Shown here piece by piece: positions 54,577 through 62,489 of a stretch of DNA of 64,000 bases. The stretch is from Brevibacillus dissolubilis (GTDB lineage: Bacteria > Bacillota > Bacilli > Brevibacillales > Brevibacillaceae). Under the pieces are notes generated by a model. It saw nothing but the letters and a program-made list of their open reading frames with translations. It made no database searches and had not been told where the DNA came from. Positions within the stretch are counted from its first letter, which is position 1. The number at the start of each line of letters is the position of its first letter. The stretch is taken from assembly GCF_006170445.1 (NCBI RefSeq), contig NZ_VCNA01000010.1:124001-188000 (forward strand), read 5' to 3'. The translations under genes were made by a program, and so were the position numbers.

Positions 54577-56172
54577 TTGCCAACCTTTTTCGAACTCGGA
54601 TTAAGTCATCCGGTGATTCGCGCGATCAGCGACATGGGTTTTGAGGAAGCCACCCCTATTCAAGAAAATACAATTCCAATTGCGCTGACAGGCCGCGATA
54701 TGATCGGGCAAGCTCAGACCGGTACAGGTAAGACAGCAGCCTTCGGAATTCCTATCATTGAACGGATGGATCCAGAAAAACCGCATGTACAATCGATCGT
54801 TTTGGCTCCTACACGTGAACTCGCTGTACAGGTAGCGGAAGAACTCAACAAAATCGGCCGTTTCAAAAACGTCCGCACGCTCCCAATCTACGGCGGTCAA
54901 GACATCGTCAAACAGATCAAAGCGCTGAAAAAGAACCCTAGTATTATTGTCGGCACTCCAGGCCGCGTGATTGACCATATCAAACGTGGAACCCTGAAAT
55001 TGGGCCATATCAACATGGTAGTACTCGACGAAGCGGACGAAATGCTCAACATGGGCTTCATCGAAGAGATCGAACAAATCCTCGAAGAAGTACCAGATGA
55101 GCGCCAAACTCTGCTCTTCTCTGCAACGATGCCACGTGCGATCGAAAACCTCGCACAACGTTTCCTGAAGAACCCGGAAAAGGTAGCGATCAAAGCGAAG
55201 GAAGTAACGGTCTCCAACATCGAGCAGATCTACATGGAAGTGCAAGAGAAGCAAAAGTTCGATGCACTTACCCGTCTTCTCGACCTGCAGGCTCCAGAGC
55301 TTGCAATCGTATTTGGCCGCACCAAGCGCCGTGTAGACGAGTTGGCTGAGGCTCTTAGCAAGCGTGGTTACTCCGCAGAGGGTATCCATGGTGACCTGAC
55401 CCAGGCGAAGCGCGACAGCGTCCTGCGCCAGTTCAAAGAAGGCACAATCGATGTACTCGTTGCAACAGACGTAGCAGCGCGCGGTCTCGATATCAGCGGT
55501 GTTACCCATGTATACAACTTCGACATCCCACAAGACCCAGAGAGCTATGTTCACCGGATCGGCCGTACTGGTCGTGCAGGTAAAACAGGTATGGCGATCA
55601 CATTTATCCACCCGCGTGAGATGGACCACCTGCGCATGATCGAGAACATCACCAAGCGCAAAATGGTTCGCAAGCCAGTACCAACTATGACCGAAGCAAT
55701 CGAGGGCGCACAACGCTCCGCAGTGGAGAAACTTGTGAAGTTCGTGGAAGAAGGCGGCGTTCAAGAGTACAAAGCAATCGCGGAAGAACTCTTGTCTGAA
55801 ACCGATTCTGTAACCCTGCTCTCCGCAGCGCTCAAGCTCTTGACCAAAGAACCGGATCAAACCCCAATCCGACTGACCGAAGAAGCACCACTCCGCGCTA
55901 AGAAAAAACGCTTTGGCGGCCCATCTGACAAAGGCCCACGCCGTGACGGCGGCAAGCGTTATGGCGGCGGTGACCGTGGCTTTGCTCCACGCGGCGGCGG
56001 ACAAGGTGGCGGCGGTGGCCGTTATGGACGCAGTGAAGGCGGTCGAAGTGAAGGTGGACGCAGCGAAGGTCGTCGTGAAGGACGCGGCGGCGGTGAATAC
56101 CGTGGCGGTGGCGATAAAGGCAAAGGCGGCGGACGCAGCTTCCGTAAAAACGGAGACGGTCTGTTAGTATAA
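54577..56172 (+). CDS. DEAD-box ATP-dependent RNA helicase (CshA-like)
   Basis: About 531 residues with the full helicase set: Q-motif (TPIQENTIP), [24 protein letters not shown], then [16 protein letters not shown] and [12 protein letters not shown]-terminal tail of about 90 residues is rich in Arg and Gly ([13 protein letters not shown]), typical for RNA binding in CshA/DeaD proteins. It should unwind RNA in ribosome assembly, mRNA decay or cold adaptation. TTG 54577 is preferred because AAGGAG lies 10 nt upstream; ATG 54568 is only 1 nt after it. A strong terminator follows. Confidence 0.93.
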   Translation: MPTFFELGLSHPVIRAISDMGFEEATPIQENTIPIALTGRDMIGQAQTGTGKTAAFGIPIIERMDPEKPHVQSIVLAPTRELAVQVAEELNKIGRFKNVRTLPIYGGQDIVKQIKALKKNPSIIVGTPGRVIDHIKRGTLKLGHINMVVLDEADEMLNMGFIEEIEQILEEVPDERQTLLFSATMPRAIENLAQRFLKNPEKVAIKAKEVTVSNIEQIYMEVQEKQKFDALTRLLDLQAPELAIVFGRTKRRVDELAEALSKRGYSAEGIHGDLTQAKRDSVLRQFKEGTIDVLVATDVAARGLDISGVTHVYNFDIPQDPESYVHRIGRTGRAGKTGMAITFIHPREMDHLRMIENITKRKMVRKPVPTMTEAIEGAQRSAVEKLVKFVEEGGVQEYKAIAEELLSETDSVTLLSAALKLLTKEPDQTPIRLTEEAPLRAKKKRFGGPSDKGPRRDGGKRYGGGDRGFAPRGGGQGGGGGRYGRSEGGRSEGGRSEGRREGRGGGEYRGGGDKGKGGGRSFRKNGDGLLV

Positions 56173-56211
56173 GAATTATAGAAGGAATATCATTTCCTTC
56201 ATTATATACGG

Positions 56212-56253
56212 AAAAAAGACTGCACGACGGCAAAGTCGGCAGTCTTTTTTTTT
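56212..56253 (+). terminator. Terminator after the helicase gene
   Basis: AAAAGACTGC pairs with GCAGTCTTTT, with an inner CGAC/GTCG extension of the stem, then nine T. Confidence 0.9.
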
Positions 56254-56269
56254 GTAGGACAAAACGTTG

Positions 56270-56297
56270 TTGACAATCTCATCCAAACTCCTATAAT
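56270..56297 (+). promoter_or_regulatory. Consensus SigA promoter of the solute-binding protein gene
   Basis: TTGACA (56270-56275) and TATAAT (56292-56297) match the consensus exactly with a 16-nt spacer, about 50 nt before the ATG. The following ATAATTCCGATTGG could be part of a regulator site, but this is unproven. Confidence 0.75.
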
Positions 56298-56349
56298 AGA
56301 AATAATATAATTCCGATTGGTTAACTATGAATTGAGGAGTGACAACACG

Positions 56350-57366
56350 ATGAAGCTGCTGTATCCCCGTTTTTCCTTTTTCACCTGTTTCCTCATCATC
56401 GCACTTGTGCTGACCCAGGCAGGCTGTGCCGCCACTCAGGCCGTTGACAAGCCCGCCGATAAGGTACGGTTCGGCTATTTTCCCAACCTGACACATATCA
56501 CAGCCATCATCGGTCTGGAAAAAGGCTATTTTCAAGAAGCATTGGGCGATCAAGTCAAATTAGAAGCCAGACAATATACAAGCGGTGGCCTGTTCATGGA
56601 GGCGATGTCCACCCAGCAGGTTGACTTCGGCTATACAGGTCCGGGACCAGCCCTCAACATCTACTCCAGACACCCGGCCCACCAGATTCTCGCGGGAGCG
56701 GTCAACGGTGGTACCGTCTTGATGGTACGTCCTGACTCAGGCATCAAGAGCATCGAGGATCTGAACGGGAAAAGTGTGCTCATCCCTGGAATCGGCAACA
56801 CCCAAGACCTGATGATGCAAAAAGCGTTGAAGGACGCAGGGCTAGCCCCAACCTCACAAGGCGGATCGGTTCAGCTGATTACCACCGCACCTGCTGACGC
56901 TGCCAACTTCTTTTTACAAAAAAATGCGGATGCAGCAGCCATGCCTGAGCCATGGGGCGTCAACCTGGAGGAAAAAGCAGGCGCGGAAGTGTTGTACGAT
57001 TCAGGAAATTTTGCGTGGGGCCTGACTGTTCCCACCACGGTGGTGGCAGCCCGCAATTCTTTTACCAAGGTCAATCCAGAGATGGTCAAAAAACTGTTGG
57101 TCGCTCACCAGAAGGCTACCGACTTCATTAACGAGCATCCTGAGGAAGCCGTAGAGCTTTTTATCAAGCATATTAAGGCAACGACAGGCAAGGAAATGAA
57201 GAAGGAGCCCCTGCAAAAGGCCCTCGCCAGTATGGAAGTAACAACCGCTGTGCATGAGATCATTTTGCAGGAAATGGCCAAGGTCAGCCGTGAAGCAGGG
57301 TACATCACAACGGAGAAAATCGACGGTCTGGTTAATTTGTCATACCTGCCTGCTACCTCTGAATAG
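56350..57366 (+). CDS. SsuA/NMT1-like solute-binding lipoprotein (orphan)
   Basis: 338 residues. A hydrophobic signal ends in a lipobox-like TQAGC, so the protein is probably a lipoprotein. The mature part has the SsuA/NMT1 pattern of aliphatic sulfonate, taurine or nitrate binding proteins: VRFGYFPNLTHITAIIGLEKGYF, VDFGYTGPGPALNIY and AAAMPEPWGVNLE. No permease or ATPase gene is next to it, so its transporter must be elsewhere or it has another role. ATG 56350 follows TTGAGGAGTGA by 7 nt; an upstream ATG in frame lacks a site and would spoil the signal peptide. Substrate is not certain. Confidence 0.87.
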   Translation: MKLLYPRFSFFTCFLIIALVLTQAGCAATQAVDKPADKVRFGYFPNLTHITAIIGLEKGYFQEALGDQVKLEARQYTSGGLFMEAMSTQQVDFGYTGPGPALNIYSRHPAHQILAGAVNGGTVLMVRPDSGIKSIEDLNGKSVLIPGIGNTQDLMMQKALKDAGLAPTSQGGSVQLITTAPADAANFFLQKNADAAAMPEPWGVNLEEKAGAEVLYDSGNFAWGLTVPTTVVAARNSFTKVNPEMVKKLLVAHQKATDFINEHPEEAVELFIKHIKATTGKEMKKEPLQKALASMEVTTAVHEIILQEMAKVSREAGYITTEKIDGLVNLSYLPATSE

Positions 57367-57462
57367 GTCGCCAGAACGAAAAAATCCAAACGACATCTAT
57401 TAGGTCTTCCATTCGACAAATTTCGTGATAAATTAGTAGTGACGGGGTCATTTTGCTCCGTT

Positions 57463-57549
57463 CTTCGACAAAGGCAAACCCGTTGAAAGGCGGGGACGCA
57501 AAGCCACAGGTCTAAGGCTTTCGGGCTAAGACGGCTGGGTTACCGAAAA
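57463..57549 (+). promoter_or_regulatory. Cyclic di-GMP-I riboswitch (GEMM-I)
   Basis: The sequence carries the conserved GEMM-I blocks: GACAAAGGCAAACC (57467-57480), the ACGCAAAGCCAC block at 57496-57507 with GGTCTAAGG after it, and GGGTTACCG at 57538-57546. The inner stem GGCTTTCGGGCTAAG fits P2/P3 geometry. A 5'-end TTCG can pair with the CGAA after the last block to close P1. The binding site GGCGGAGG for the next gene starts about 3 nt after the aptamer and no terminator hairpin lies between, so control of translation is more likely than attenuation. The direction of the switch cannot be read. Confidence 0.92.
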
Positions 57550-57566
57550 GAGGCGGAGGAATTCCT

Positions 57567-58160
57567 ATGGTTCAAACGATACAATTATGGACGAACAATC
57601 AAGTGATTGAGGCAGAAGTCTTACAGCTCGAAGGCGAGTTGCTGGCAGTACAGGTCGACCCGGTACATACGAGAATGGTCGAGATGGGAGACGTCATCAC
57701 AGGAGTATACGAAAATCTCGTTTATCCGATGCGTGTACTTGGTATTGTCGAAAATCGGATTTTTCTGTTCTTCTCCATCTACAAGAACAACAACTTCCAT
57801 CAAGAAGGAAGACGTGTACCAAGGATCAAAGTCAGCCTGAACGGGTTTGCGATGAACCAAAGCTCGGTACAACGGAAGGTATTTCATGTTGGGAATATTC
57901 GTATTATTGACATGAGTATTCTGGGGTTTGGCTTTGTTTCAGACCGTGAGCTGAATACCAAGACAGTCCACACCCTGCTGCCACAGGCAGATAAGCTGCC
58001 AATCAAAGCGGAGATCATGATCCGCAACGAAGTTGAAGTGGAGAACGGCATCCGTTATGGCGCAGAGATCAAGCATATTACATCCAATCATTTTCAGCTG
58101 TTGCGCAAGTACGTGCTGGCCCAGCAGCTGCTGACAAACCGGGGAAGCTTTTCACCTTAG
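57567..58160 (+). CDS. PilZ-domain c-di-GMP receptor under riboswitch control
   Basis: 197 residues with a YcgR-like N-terminal domain (about 1-80) and a PilZ domain (about 85-185). The c-di-GMP binding motif RxxxR is seen as RRVPR and the second motif as DMSILG. Such proteins bind c-di-GMP and act on flagellar motors, polysaccharide synthesis or other targets. The gene follows a c-di-GMP-I riboswitch, so the ligand controls both the level and the activity of this protein. The ATG lies 7 nt after GGCGGAGG. Its terminator overlaps the stop codon. The effector target is unknown. Confidence 0.88.
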   Translation: MVQTIQLWTNNQVIEAEVLQLEGELLAVQVDPVHTRMVEMGDVITGVYENLVYPMRVLGIVENRIFLFFSIYKNNNFHQEGRRVPRIKVSLNGFAMNQSSVQRKVFHVGNIRIIDMSILGFGFVSDRELNTKTVHTLLPQADKLPIKAEIMIRNEVEVENGIRYGAEIKHITSNHFQLLRKYVLAQQLLTNRGSFSP

Positions 58161-58183
58161 AGGGGTGGGGGCTTCCCTTTTTA
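58142..58183 (+). terminator. Terminator overlapping the end of the PilZ gene
   Basis: GGGAAGC (58142-58148) within the last codons pairs with GCTTCCC (58171-58177), followed by TTTTTAT. Confidence 0.7.
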
Positions 58184-58192
58184 TTTGGGGAC

Positions 58193-58243
58193 AAAAAACA
58201 GGAAGAACGGTAGGGGAAAAGGGATCCCCGGTTCTTCCTGTTT
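58193..58243 (-). terminator. Minus-strand terminator after the ferredoxin gene
   Basis: ACAGGAAGAAC (58198-58208) pairs with GTTCTTCCTGT (58231-58241). On the minus strand the stem is followed by TTTTTTG, placing it just past the ferredoxin stop. Confidence 0.8.
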
Positions 58244-58262
58244 GTCATTTCATTACATTTCT

Positions 58263-58760
58263 TTATTTCATCACAGCTTGGCAGGCCAGACGGTAGCCAT
58301 TTTGGATGTTGCCGCCCAGCTTGTCCATCTCCGCAGAGTTGGCCTCATGCAAAAGCGGTGCACCTTCCGTCACATGAACCGTACACATGCCACAGGTTCC
58401 TTTGCGGCATTTATATTGAAGCGATTGACCTTGGGCAAGGGCTGCATCGAGCAGACGTTGCTTGGAGACGGCGCGGATGGTGTATGCTTTACGGTTTTGG
58501 GTGAGGCGGATGACGGAGGGGACAGATGCAGTGTTTTTGCTTGTGGAAGAAGCTTTGCTGGTCACTGGGCTTTTCTTCGTACCGGTTTGATCCACAACCG
58601 TTTTTTCACCATAACCCAGTTCGGCTTGTCCGCGCTTTTTCTCCAGCTCAAGCGGCTGCATCTCGCGCCCTGCGTGTTGCTTCCCGTCCTTGGCGATCAG
58701 CGAGCCGACGGTCAGAGGTTTTTTCTCCATGGATCGTTCACCATCCCGTTCTGATATCAT
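58263..58760 (-). CDS. Plant-type 2Fe-2S ferredoxin with long N-terminal extension
   Basis: About 165 residues. The C-terminal about 80 residues are a 2Fe-2S ferredoxin domain with the cluster motif CRKGTCGMC (Cys-x4/5-Cys-x2-Cys) and a fourth Cys in RLACQ. The N-terminal half is polar, rich in Lys, Ser and Thr, and probably disordered. It would carry electrons for an unknown partner. ATG 58760 is preferred because AAAGGG lies 5 nt upstream; ATG 58730 is an alternative. It is transcribed divergently from the DUF92 gene. Confidence 0.82.
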   Translation of the reverse strand: MISERDGERSMEKKPLTVGSLIAKDGKQHAGREMQPLELEKKRGQAELGYGEKTVVDQTGTKKSPVTSKASSTSKNTASVPSVIRLTQNRKAYTIRAVSKQRLLDAALAQGQSLQYKCRKGTCGMCTVHVTEGAPLLHEANSAEMDKLGGNIQNGYRLACQAVMK

Positions 58761-58857
58761 GTACACCCTTTATACCCCAGATCCAGTGCGCATGCAAGTC
58801 TTTCTCAGGCCGTCCGTTTGGCGTAAGATGGGAGGAGAGAAAAAGGAGCGTGATTGC

Positions 58858-59682
58858 ATGACCGCTTGGTTGATTGGTCTGGCCGCCAGCTTGGTGATTG
58901 CTGGACTGGCCTATTGGAAAAAGTCATTGTCTGGTTCAGGCGCACTCGCAGCCGTGATCGTCGGAACCTTATTTTATGCATGGGGCAATGTGATGTGGTT
59001 CGGTACGCTGATAGCCTTCTTCATCTCATCCTCGCTTCTCTCCAAATGGAAGCAAAAAGCCAAAAAAGCCGCCGAATCCGGCTATGAAAAAACAGGCCGC
59101 CGCGATGCAGGGCAGGTGTTGGCAAATGGCGGGATCGGTCTTTTGCTGTGCGCTGCCAACTGGTTCTGGCCTCATCGGATGTGGTTGCCAGTCTTCATCG
59201 GAGTCATGGCAACGGTCAATGCGGATACTTGGGCGACGGAGATCGGTGGGGCGAGTAAGCGTCAGCCGATCTCGATTCTTACATTCAAAAGAGTGCCGGC
59301 GGGAACCTCGGGCGGTGTGACCTGGCTCGGGCTGTTGGCAAGTGCACTCGGCGGGGCGTTCATCGGAGGTGTTGCTTCGTTGCTGGGAGAGATTGGCCAG
59401 ATTGCACCAGGCGGCACGGGCGGCGTGATGTGGGGGACGTTCGTCCTGTTTGTATTCGTTGGAAGCTTGTCTGGACTGATCGGTTCCCTGACTGACTCTC
59501 TGCTCGGTGCAACCGTACAGGTGATGTATCGCTGTCCTTCCTGTGGCCGTGATGTGGAAGCGCGGACTCATTGTGGAGCGAGTACGGAGCATGTGCGCGG
59601 ATTGCGCTTTTGCAACAACGATTTGGTCAATCTGATCAGTTCGATCGTCGGAGGCGCAGTAGCCCTGATGCTCTTCCTGTAG
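58858..59682 (+). CDS. DUF92 (TIGR00297) membrane protein
   Basis: 274 residues with about seven hydrophobic segments. The family motifs SGALAAVIVGT, GRRDAGQVLANGG, ADTWATEIG and the Gly-rich TSGGVTWLGLLAS are present, as is the conserved C-terminal CPSCG...THCG pair. DUF92 is related to plant VTE6-type phytyl-phosphate kinases, but bacterial function is not established. ATG 58858 follows AAAAGGAG by 9 nt; a longer in-frame extension overlaps the divergent ferredoxin gene and is rejected. Confidence 0.87.
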   Translation: MTAWLIGLAASLVIAGLAYWKKSLSGSGALAAVIVGTLFYAWGNVMWFGTLIAFFISSSLLSKWKQKAKKAAESGYEKTGRRDAGQVLANGGIGLLLCAANWFWPHRMWLPVFIGVMATVNADTWATEIGGASKRQPISILTFKRVPAGTSGGVTWLGLLASALGGAFIGGVASLLGEIGQIAPGGTGGVMWGTFVLFVFVGSLSGLIGSLTDSLLGATVQVMYRCPSCGRDVEARTHCGASTEHVRGLRFCNNDLVNLISSIVGGAVALMLFL

Positions 59683-59789
59683 TCTGTCAGGCTCAGCTTT
59701 TTTCCTCCCTCATACATCTTCAAGCGGGTAAGCAGATATGATAAGATAGTACAATGCTCGCATCTTAGGGAAGCAGAGGAGTGCGCATT

Positions 59790-60851
59790 TTGAACAAAAA
59801 AATGTCCTTATTTGTCCTATTCGTCATCTGTCTAGCCACCGCTTTTTTCGTTCGGGAACGGGGAGTGGCCCAGATTTTTCAAGACTTTAAACTGGCAACA
59901 AGCAGTGCACAGGGAGAAGACCCGCAAGTGACTGCCGCCAAGGAAGCACAGGCCCAGGCACAATCTGGAGGCGCATCGGCCCAAGCAACCGCGGGGTTAC
60001 AAGGCACAACCACCCAGTCGCAGACGAAGCCAGCCACCGATGCGGCGAACAGCTCTGCCAAAGCCCCAGGCTCCACCCAGCCCGCAACAGCAGGCAACCA
60101 GCAGACCGCACCGGGTACCAATACCAGCACCACAGGCGCAACCAAGCCAACCGCGTCTACCCCGACTACGACTACCAAACAGCCTGCCGGCACACCAACC
60201 CCGGCAACGGCCAAACCGGCAACCACAACCCCGACGGCGAAAATCTTGCCAGCCACGAACCTGACCGGGACCAATGTTCTGGTGAACAAGACATATGTCC
60301 TGCCGTCCACCTACGTGCCCAAGGATCTGGTAGAACCCAAAGTGCCATTCTCCTTCTCCGGCAAAAGCCAAAAGAAGATGATGCGCAAGGAAGCAGCGAC
60401 CGCACTGGAGCAATTATTTGCCCATGCGAAAAAGAGCGGAATCAACATCGCCGCGGTCTCCGGCTACCGTTCGTACCAGACGCAGGCTACGATTTTTAAC
60501 TACAATGTAAAAACCCAAGGCAGAGAGCAGGCCAACAAGTTCAGCGCCATACCGGGCCAGAGTGAGCACCAGACGGGTCTTGCCATGGACATCTCCGCCG
60601 CTTCAATCAAGTACGGACTGGAGCAGTCTTTTGGAGAGACGGCCGAGGGCAAGTGGCTCGCCCAGAATGCAGTGACATTCGGCTTCATCATGCGCTATCC
60701 AAAAGGCAAGGAACATATCACAGGCTACTCGTATGAGCCATGGCATTTCCGCTATGTCGGTGTCGAGATGGCGAAGAACATCACCGACAAAGGGCTGACG
60801 CTTGAGGAGTACCTGCAAGAGACACAAGGTAACATCCCGCAACAGGGTTAG
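59790..60851 (+). CDS. D-alanyl-D-alanine carboxypeptidase, VanY/M15B family
   Basis: 353 residues. An N-terminal signal-anchor (about 5-25) is followed by a 130-residue Ala/Thr/Pro/Gln-rich spacer and a VanY domain (about 195-335). Zinc and catalytic residues appear in SGYRSYQTQ, SEHQTGLAMDIS and EPWHFRYVG. It should trim the terminal D-Ala from peptidoglycan stem peptides outside the membrane; it need not confer vancomycin resistance. TTG 59790 is chosen because AGAGGAG lies 8 nt upstream; GTG 59781 abuts that site. A strong terminator follows the gene. Confidence 0.9.
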   Translation: MNKKMSLFVLFVICLATAFFVRERGVAQIFQDFKLATSSAQGEDPQVTAAKEAQAQAQSGGASAQATAGLQGTTTQSQTKPATDAANSSAKAPGSTQPATAGNQQTAPGTNTSTTGATKPTASTPTTTTKQPAGTPTPATAKPATTTPTAKILPATNLTGTNVLVNKTYVLPSTYVPKDLVEPKVPFSFSGKSQKKMMRKEAATALEQLFAHAKKSGINIAAVSGYRSYQTQATIFNYNVKTQGREQANKFSAIPGQSEHQTGLAMDISAASIKYGLEQSFGETAEGKWLAQNAVTFGFIMRYPKGKEHITGYSYEPWHFRYVGVEMAKNITDKGLTLEEYLQETQGNIPQQG

Positions 60852-60888
60852 ACATGCGCTTACGAACAAGTATATGAGGATTAACTCC

Positions 60889-60938
60889 AAAAGGATCGAA
60901 CCGCCTGAAACAGATGATGGCGGGTTCGATCTTTTTTC
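60889..60938 (+). terminator. Terminator after the VanY gene
   Basis: The arm around GATCGAACCGCC (60894-60905) pairs with GGCGGGTTCGATC, followed by TTTTTT. Confidence 0.85.
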
Positions 60939-61009
60939 ATTATGGTACAATCAATTCACACCAGTCTTATAAAAAATAGAAATACATACAACAGGGGGAA
61001 TCTTCAGCT

Positions 61010-61867
61010 ATGAGACCGTTCCGGATCGAAACAGCAGATAACGTACATATTCAAATGTATGAATACAGCCAAGAGGGAGAACCGATCCTCTTTTTGCACT
61101 ATTCACGCGGTACAGCATCTGTATGGAATCACATGATCACAGCCTTCACGGAAAAATACCGTGTCCTGACTATGGACTTGCGTGGTCATGGACGCTCTTC
61201 ACAGCCAGAGAGTGGTTATGACATCGCGACATTGGCAGAGGATATCCGTATCGTACTGGATGCCTGTGAGATTGACCGTGTGCATCTCGTCGGCTCCTCA
61301 CTTGGTGCGTTTGTCGGGACATGCTTTGCTTCCCGCTATCCTGAGCGGGTGATCACCTTGGTCAACTCTGAGGGCGCACTGCTTAACCACGCAGGTGAGG
61401 GAGGCAGATATCAGGAAAGCAAGCAGGAACTGATAGAGAGATACTTTTCGCGCGAAGAGAGCAGCTTTCCATCTCCAGCAGACTTTTTCAGCCACATGCA
61501 AGAGACCTGGCTCCCCTGGAACGAAGCACGTGCGAAATCGCTTGAAGGCTATGAGCCAAGAGCGTTGCCAGACGGTGGCTATGGCTACATCACCAAGCTG
61601 TCTACATCTGCACAGGTCTTCGCTGCGATCTATGACACCCGCTTGCAGGATTGGTATGAGACGATTACCTGTCCGGTGCTGTTTTTACCGGCGCATCAAG
61701 AGGGGGATCTCGACTTGAAGCTGGCCTTCCTAAAAGAAGTGGAGCCGCTCTTGCCTGTGAGTAAGACCGTGGTGATTCCAGAGACCAGCCATGCCATGAT
61801 GTTTGACCATGCAGAGGAGTTCAGTCAGGAGATTCTGCAATTCTACGCAGAACACTCCCACCAATAA
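61010..61867 (+). CDS. Alpha/beta hydrolase
   Basis: 285 residues with the alpha/beta hydrolase fold: oxyanion region LHYSRGTASVWN, RGHGRS, nucleophile elbow GSSLGA, and a late His in SHAMMFDH. No signal peptide is seen, so it is probably cytoplasmic. The family covers esterases, lactonases and C-C hydrolases; the substrate is unknown. A link to the NRPS cluster as a missing thioesterase is unlikely, because it lies 21 kb away in another transcript. The ATG has AGGGGGAA upstream. Confidence 0.87.
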   Translation: MRPFRIETADNVHIQMYEYSQEGEPILFLHYSRGTASVWNHMITAFTEKYRVLTMDLRGHGRSSQPESGYDIATLAEDIRIVLDACEIDRVHLVGSSLGAFVGTCFASRYPERVITLVNSEGALLNHAGEGGRYQESKQELIERYFSREESSFPSPADFFSHMQETWLPWNEARAKSLEGYEPRALPDGGYGYITKLSTSAQVFAAIYDTRLQDWYETITCPVLFLPAHQEGDLDLKLAFLKEVEPLLPVSKTVVIPETSHAMMFDHAEEFSQEILQFYAEHSHQ

Positions 61868-61935
61868 CACCGTTACAGAATAGAAGTGGTGACTTTTTTC
61901 TCTTGCCCTGACCACTGTTCTGGGTGTATTATTTA

Positions 61936-61950
61936 TTTCGAATAGCGAAA
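61936..61950 (+). promoter_or_regulatory. Possible MarR operator
   Basis: TTTCG and CGAAA form a short inverted repeat with a 5-nt spacer in the 136-nt gap before the MarR gene. MarR proteins commonly bind such sites near their own promoter; this one is a guess by position. Confidence 0.25.
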
Positions 61951-62002
61951 GGTTTTAACAACAAACTAAATTGCTTCATGTAAAAAAGGGGGACAGAACC
62001 CC

Positions 62003-62449
62003 GTGCCTGATTTGATGCACATTCGAGATCAGCTCCGTAAGATTAACAAAACATTTGGTACCATGATGGCCCAAGAAATGATGAAATTCGGCTTCACCGG
62101 CTCACAGCTCATCATCCTGCATGAGATCATGAACGGACCCAAGACGATTGGACAGATCAGCAAAAGCGTTGACCTGTCGTACAGCACCGTCTCTGGCCTG
62201 ATCGACCGTCTGGAGCGCCAAGAATACGTCCGCCGCGTACGCGATGAGGATGACCGGCGCGTGATTTGGATTGAACAGACAGAGAAGCTGGACGAGCTCA
62301 AGGAGCAGATTCCATTGTTGACCGAACACTTTTACCAGCAGCTATTTTCTGACGTATCTCCCGCCGAGCTGGATCAGCTGAGCAAGAGCCTTGAGATGCT
62401 TTTGACCCAGATGGAGAGGCAGGCGCAACTAAGAGAGACCACGTTATGA
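62003..62449 (+). CDS. MarR family transcriptional regulator
   Basis: 148 residues with the MarR winged helix: helix-turn-helix TIGQISKSVDLSYSTVSGLIDRLERQEYV and the wing VRDEDDRRVIWI. Dimerisation helices lie at both ends. The start is GTG 62003 after AAAGGGGG; ATG 62015 is an alternative. It lies 40 nt before a TolC-like gene, which it probably controls together with further efflux genes beyond the window. Confidence 0.9.
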   Translation: MPDLMHIRDQLRKINKTFGTMMAQEMMKFGFTGSQLIILHEIMNGPKTIGQISKSVDLSYSTVSGLIDRLERQEYVRRVRDEDDRRVIWIEQTEKLDELKEQIPLLTEHFYQQLFSDVSPAELDQLSKSLEMLLTQMERQAQLRETTL

Positions 62450-62489
62450 CAGCATAGAATCCCGAGGAATGAACAGGAGGCACTATCAG

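Noticed and set aside
54601-56004. A 467-codon minus-strand open frame
   Set aside because: It is antisense to the DEAD-box helicase, has no recognisable domain and reflects the G+C-rich codon use of the helicase gene.
56298-56330. A CymR/RrF2 operator downstream of the solute-binding protein promoter
   Set aside because: ATAATTCC and a nearby GG only partly resemble such sites; I could not define a convincing match.
58263-58760. The ferredoxin as redox partner of the cluster P450
   Set aside because: It is 20 kb away, in a different composition region, and nothing in the sequence links the two.
61010-61867. The alpha/beta hydrolase as the missing thioesterase of the NRPS cluster
   Set aside because: It is 21 kb from the cluster, in its own transcript with flanking terminators, and resembles general hydrolases rather than type II thioesterases.
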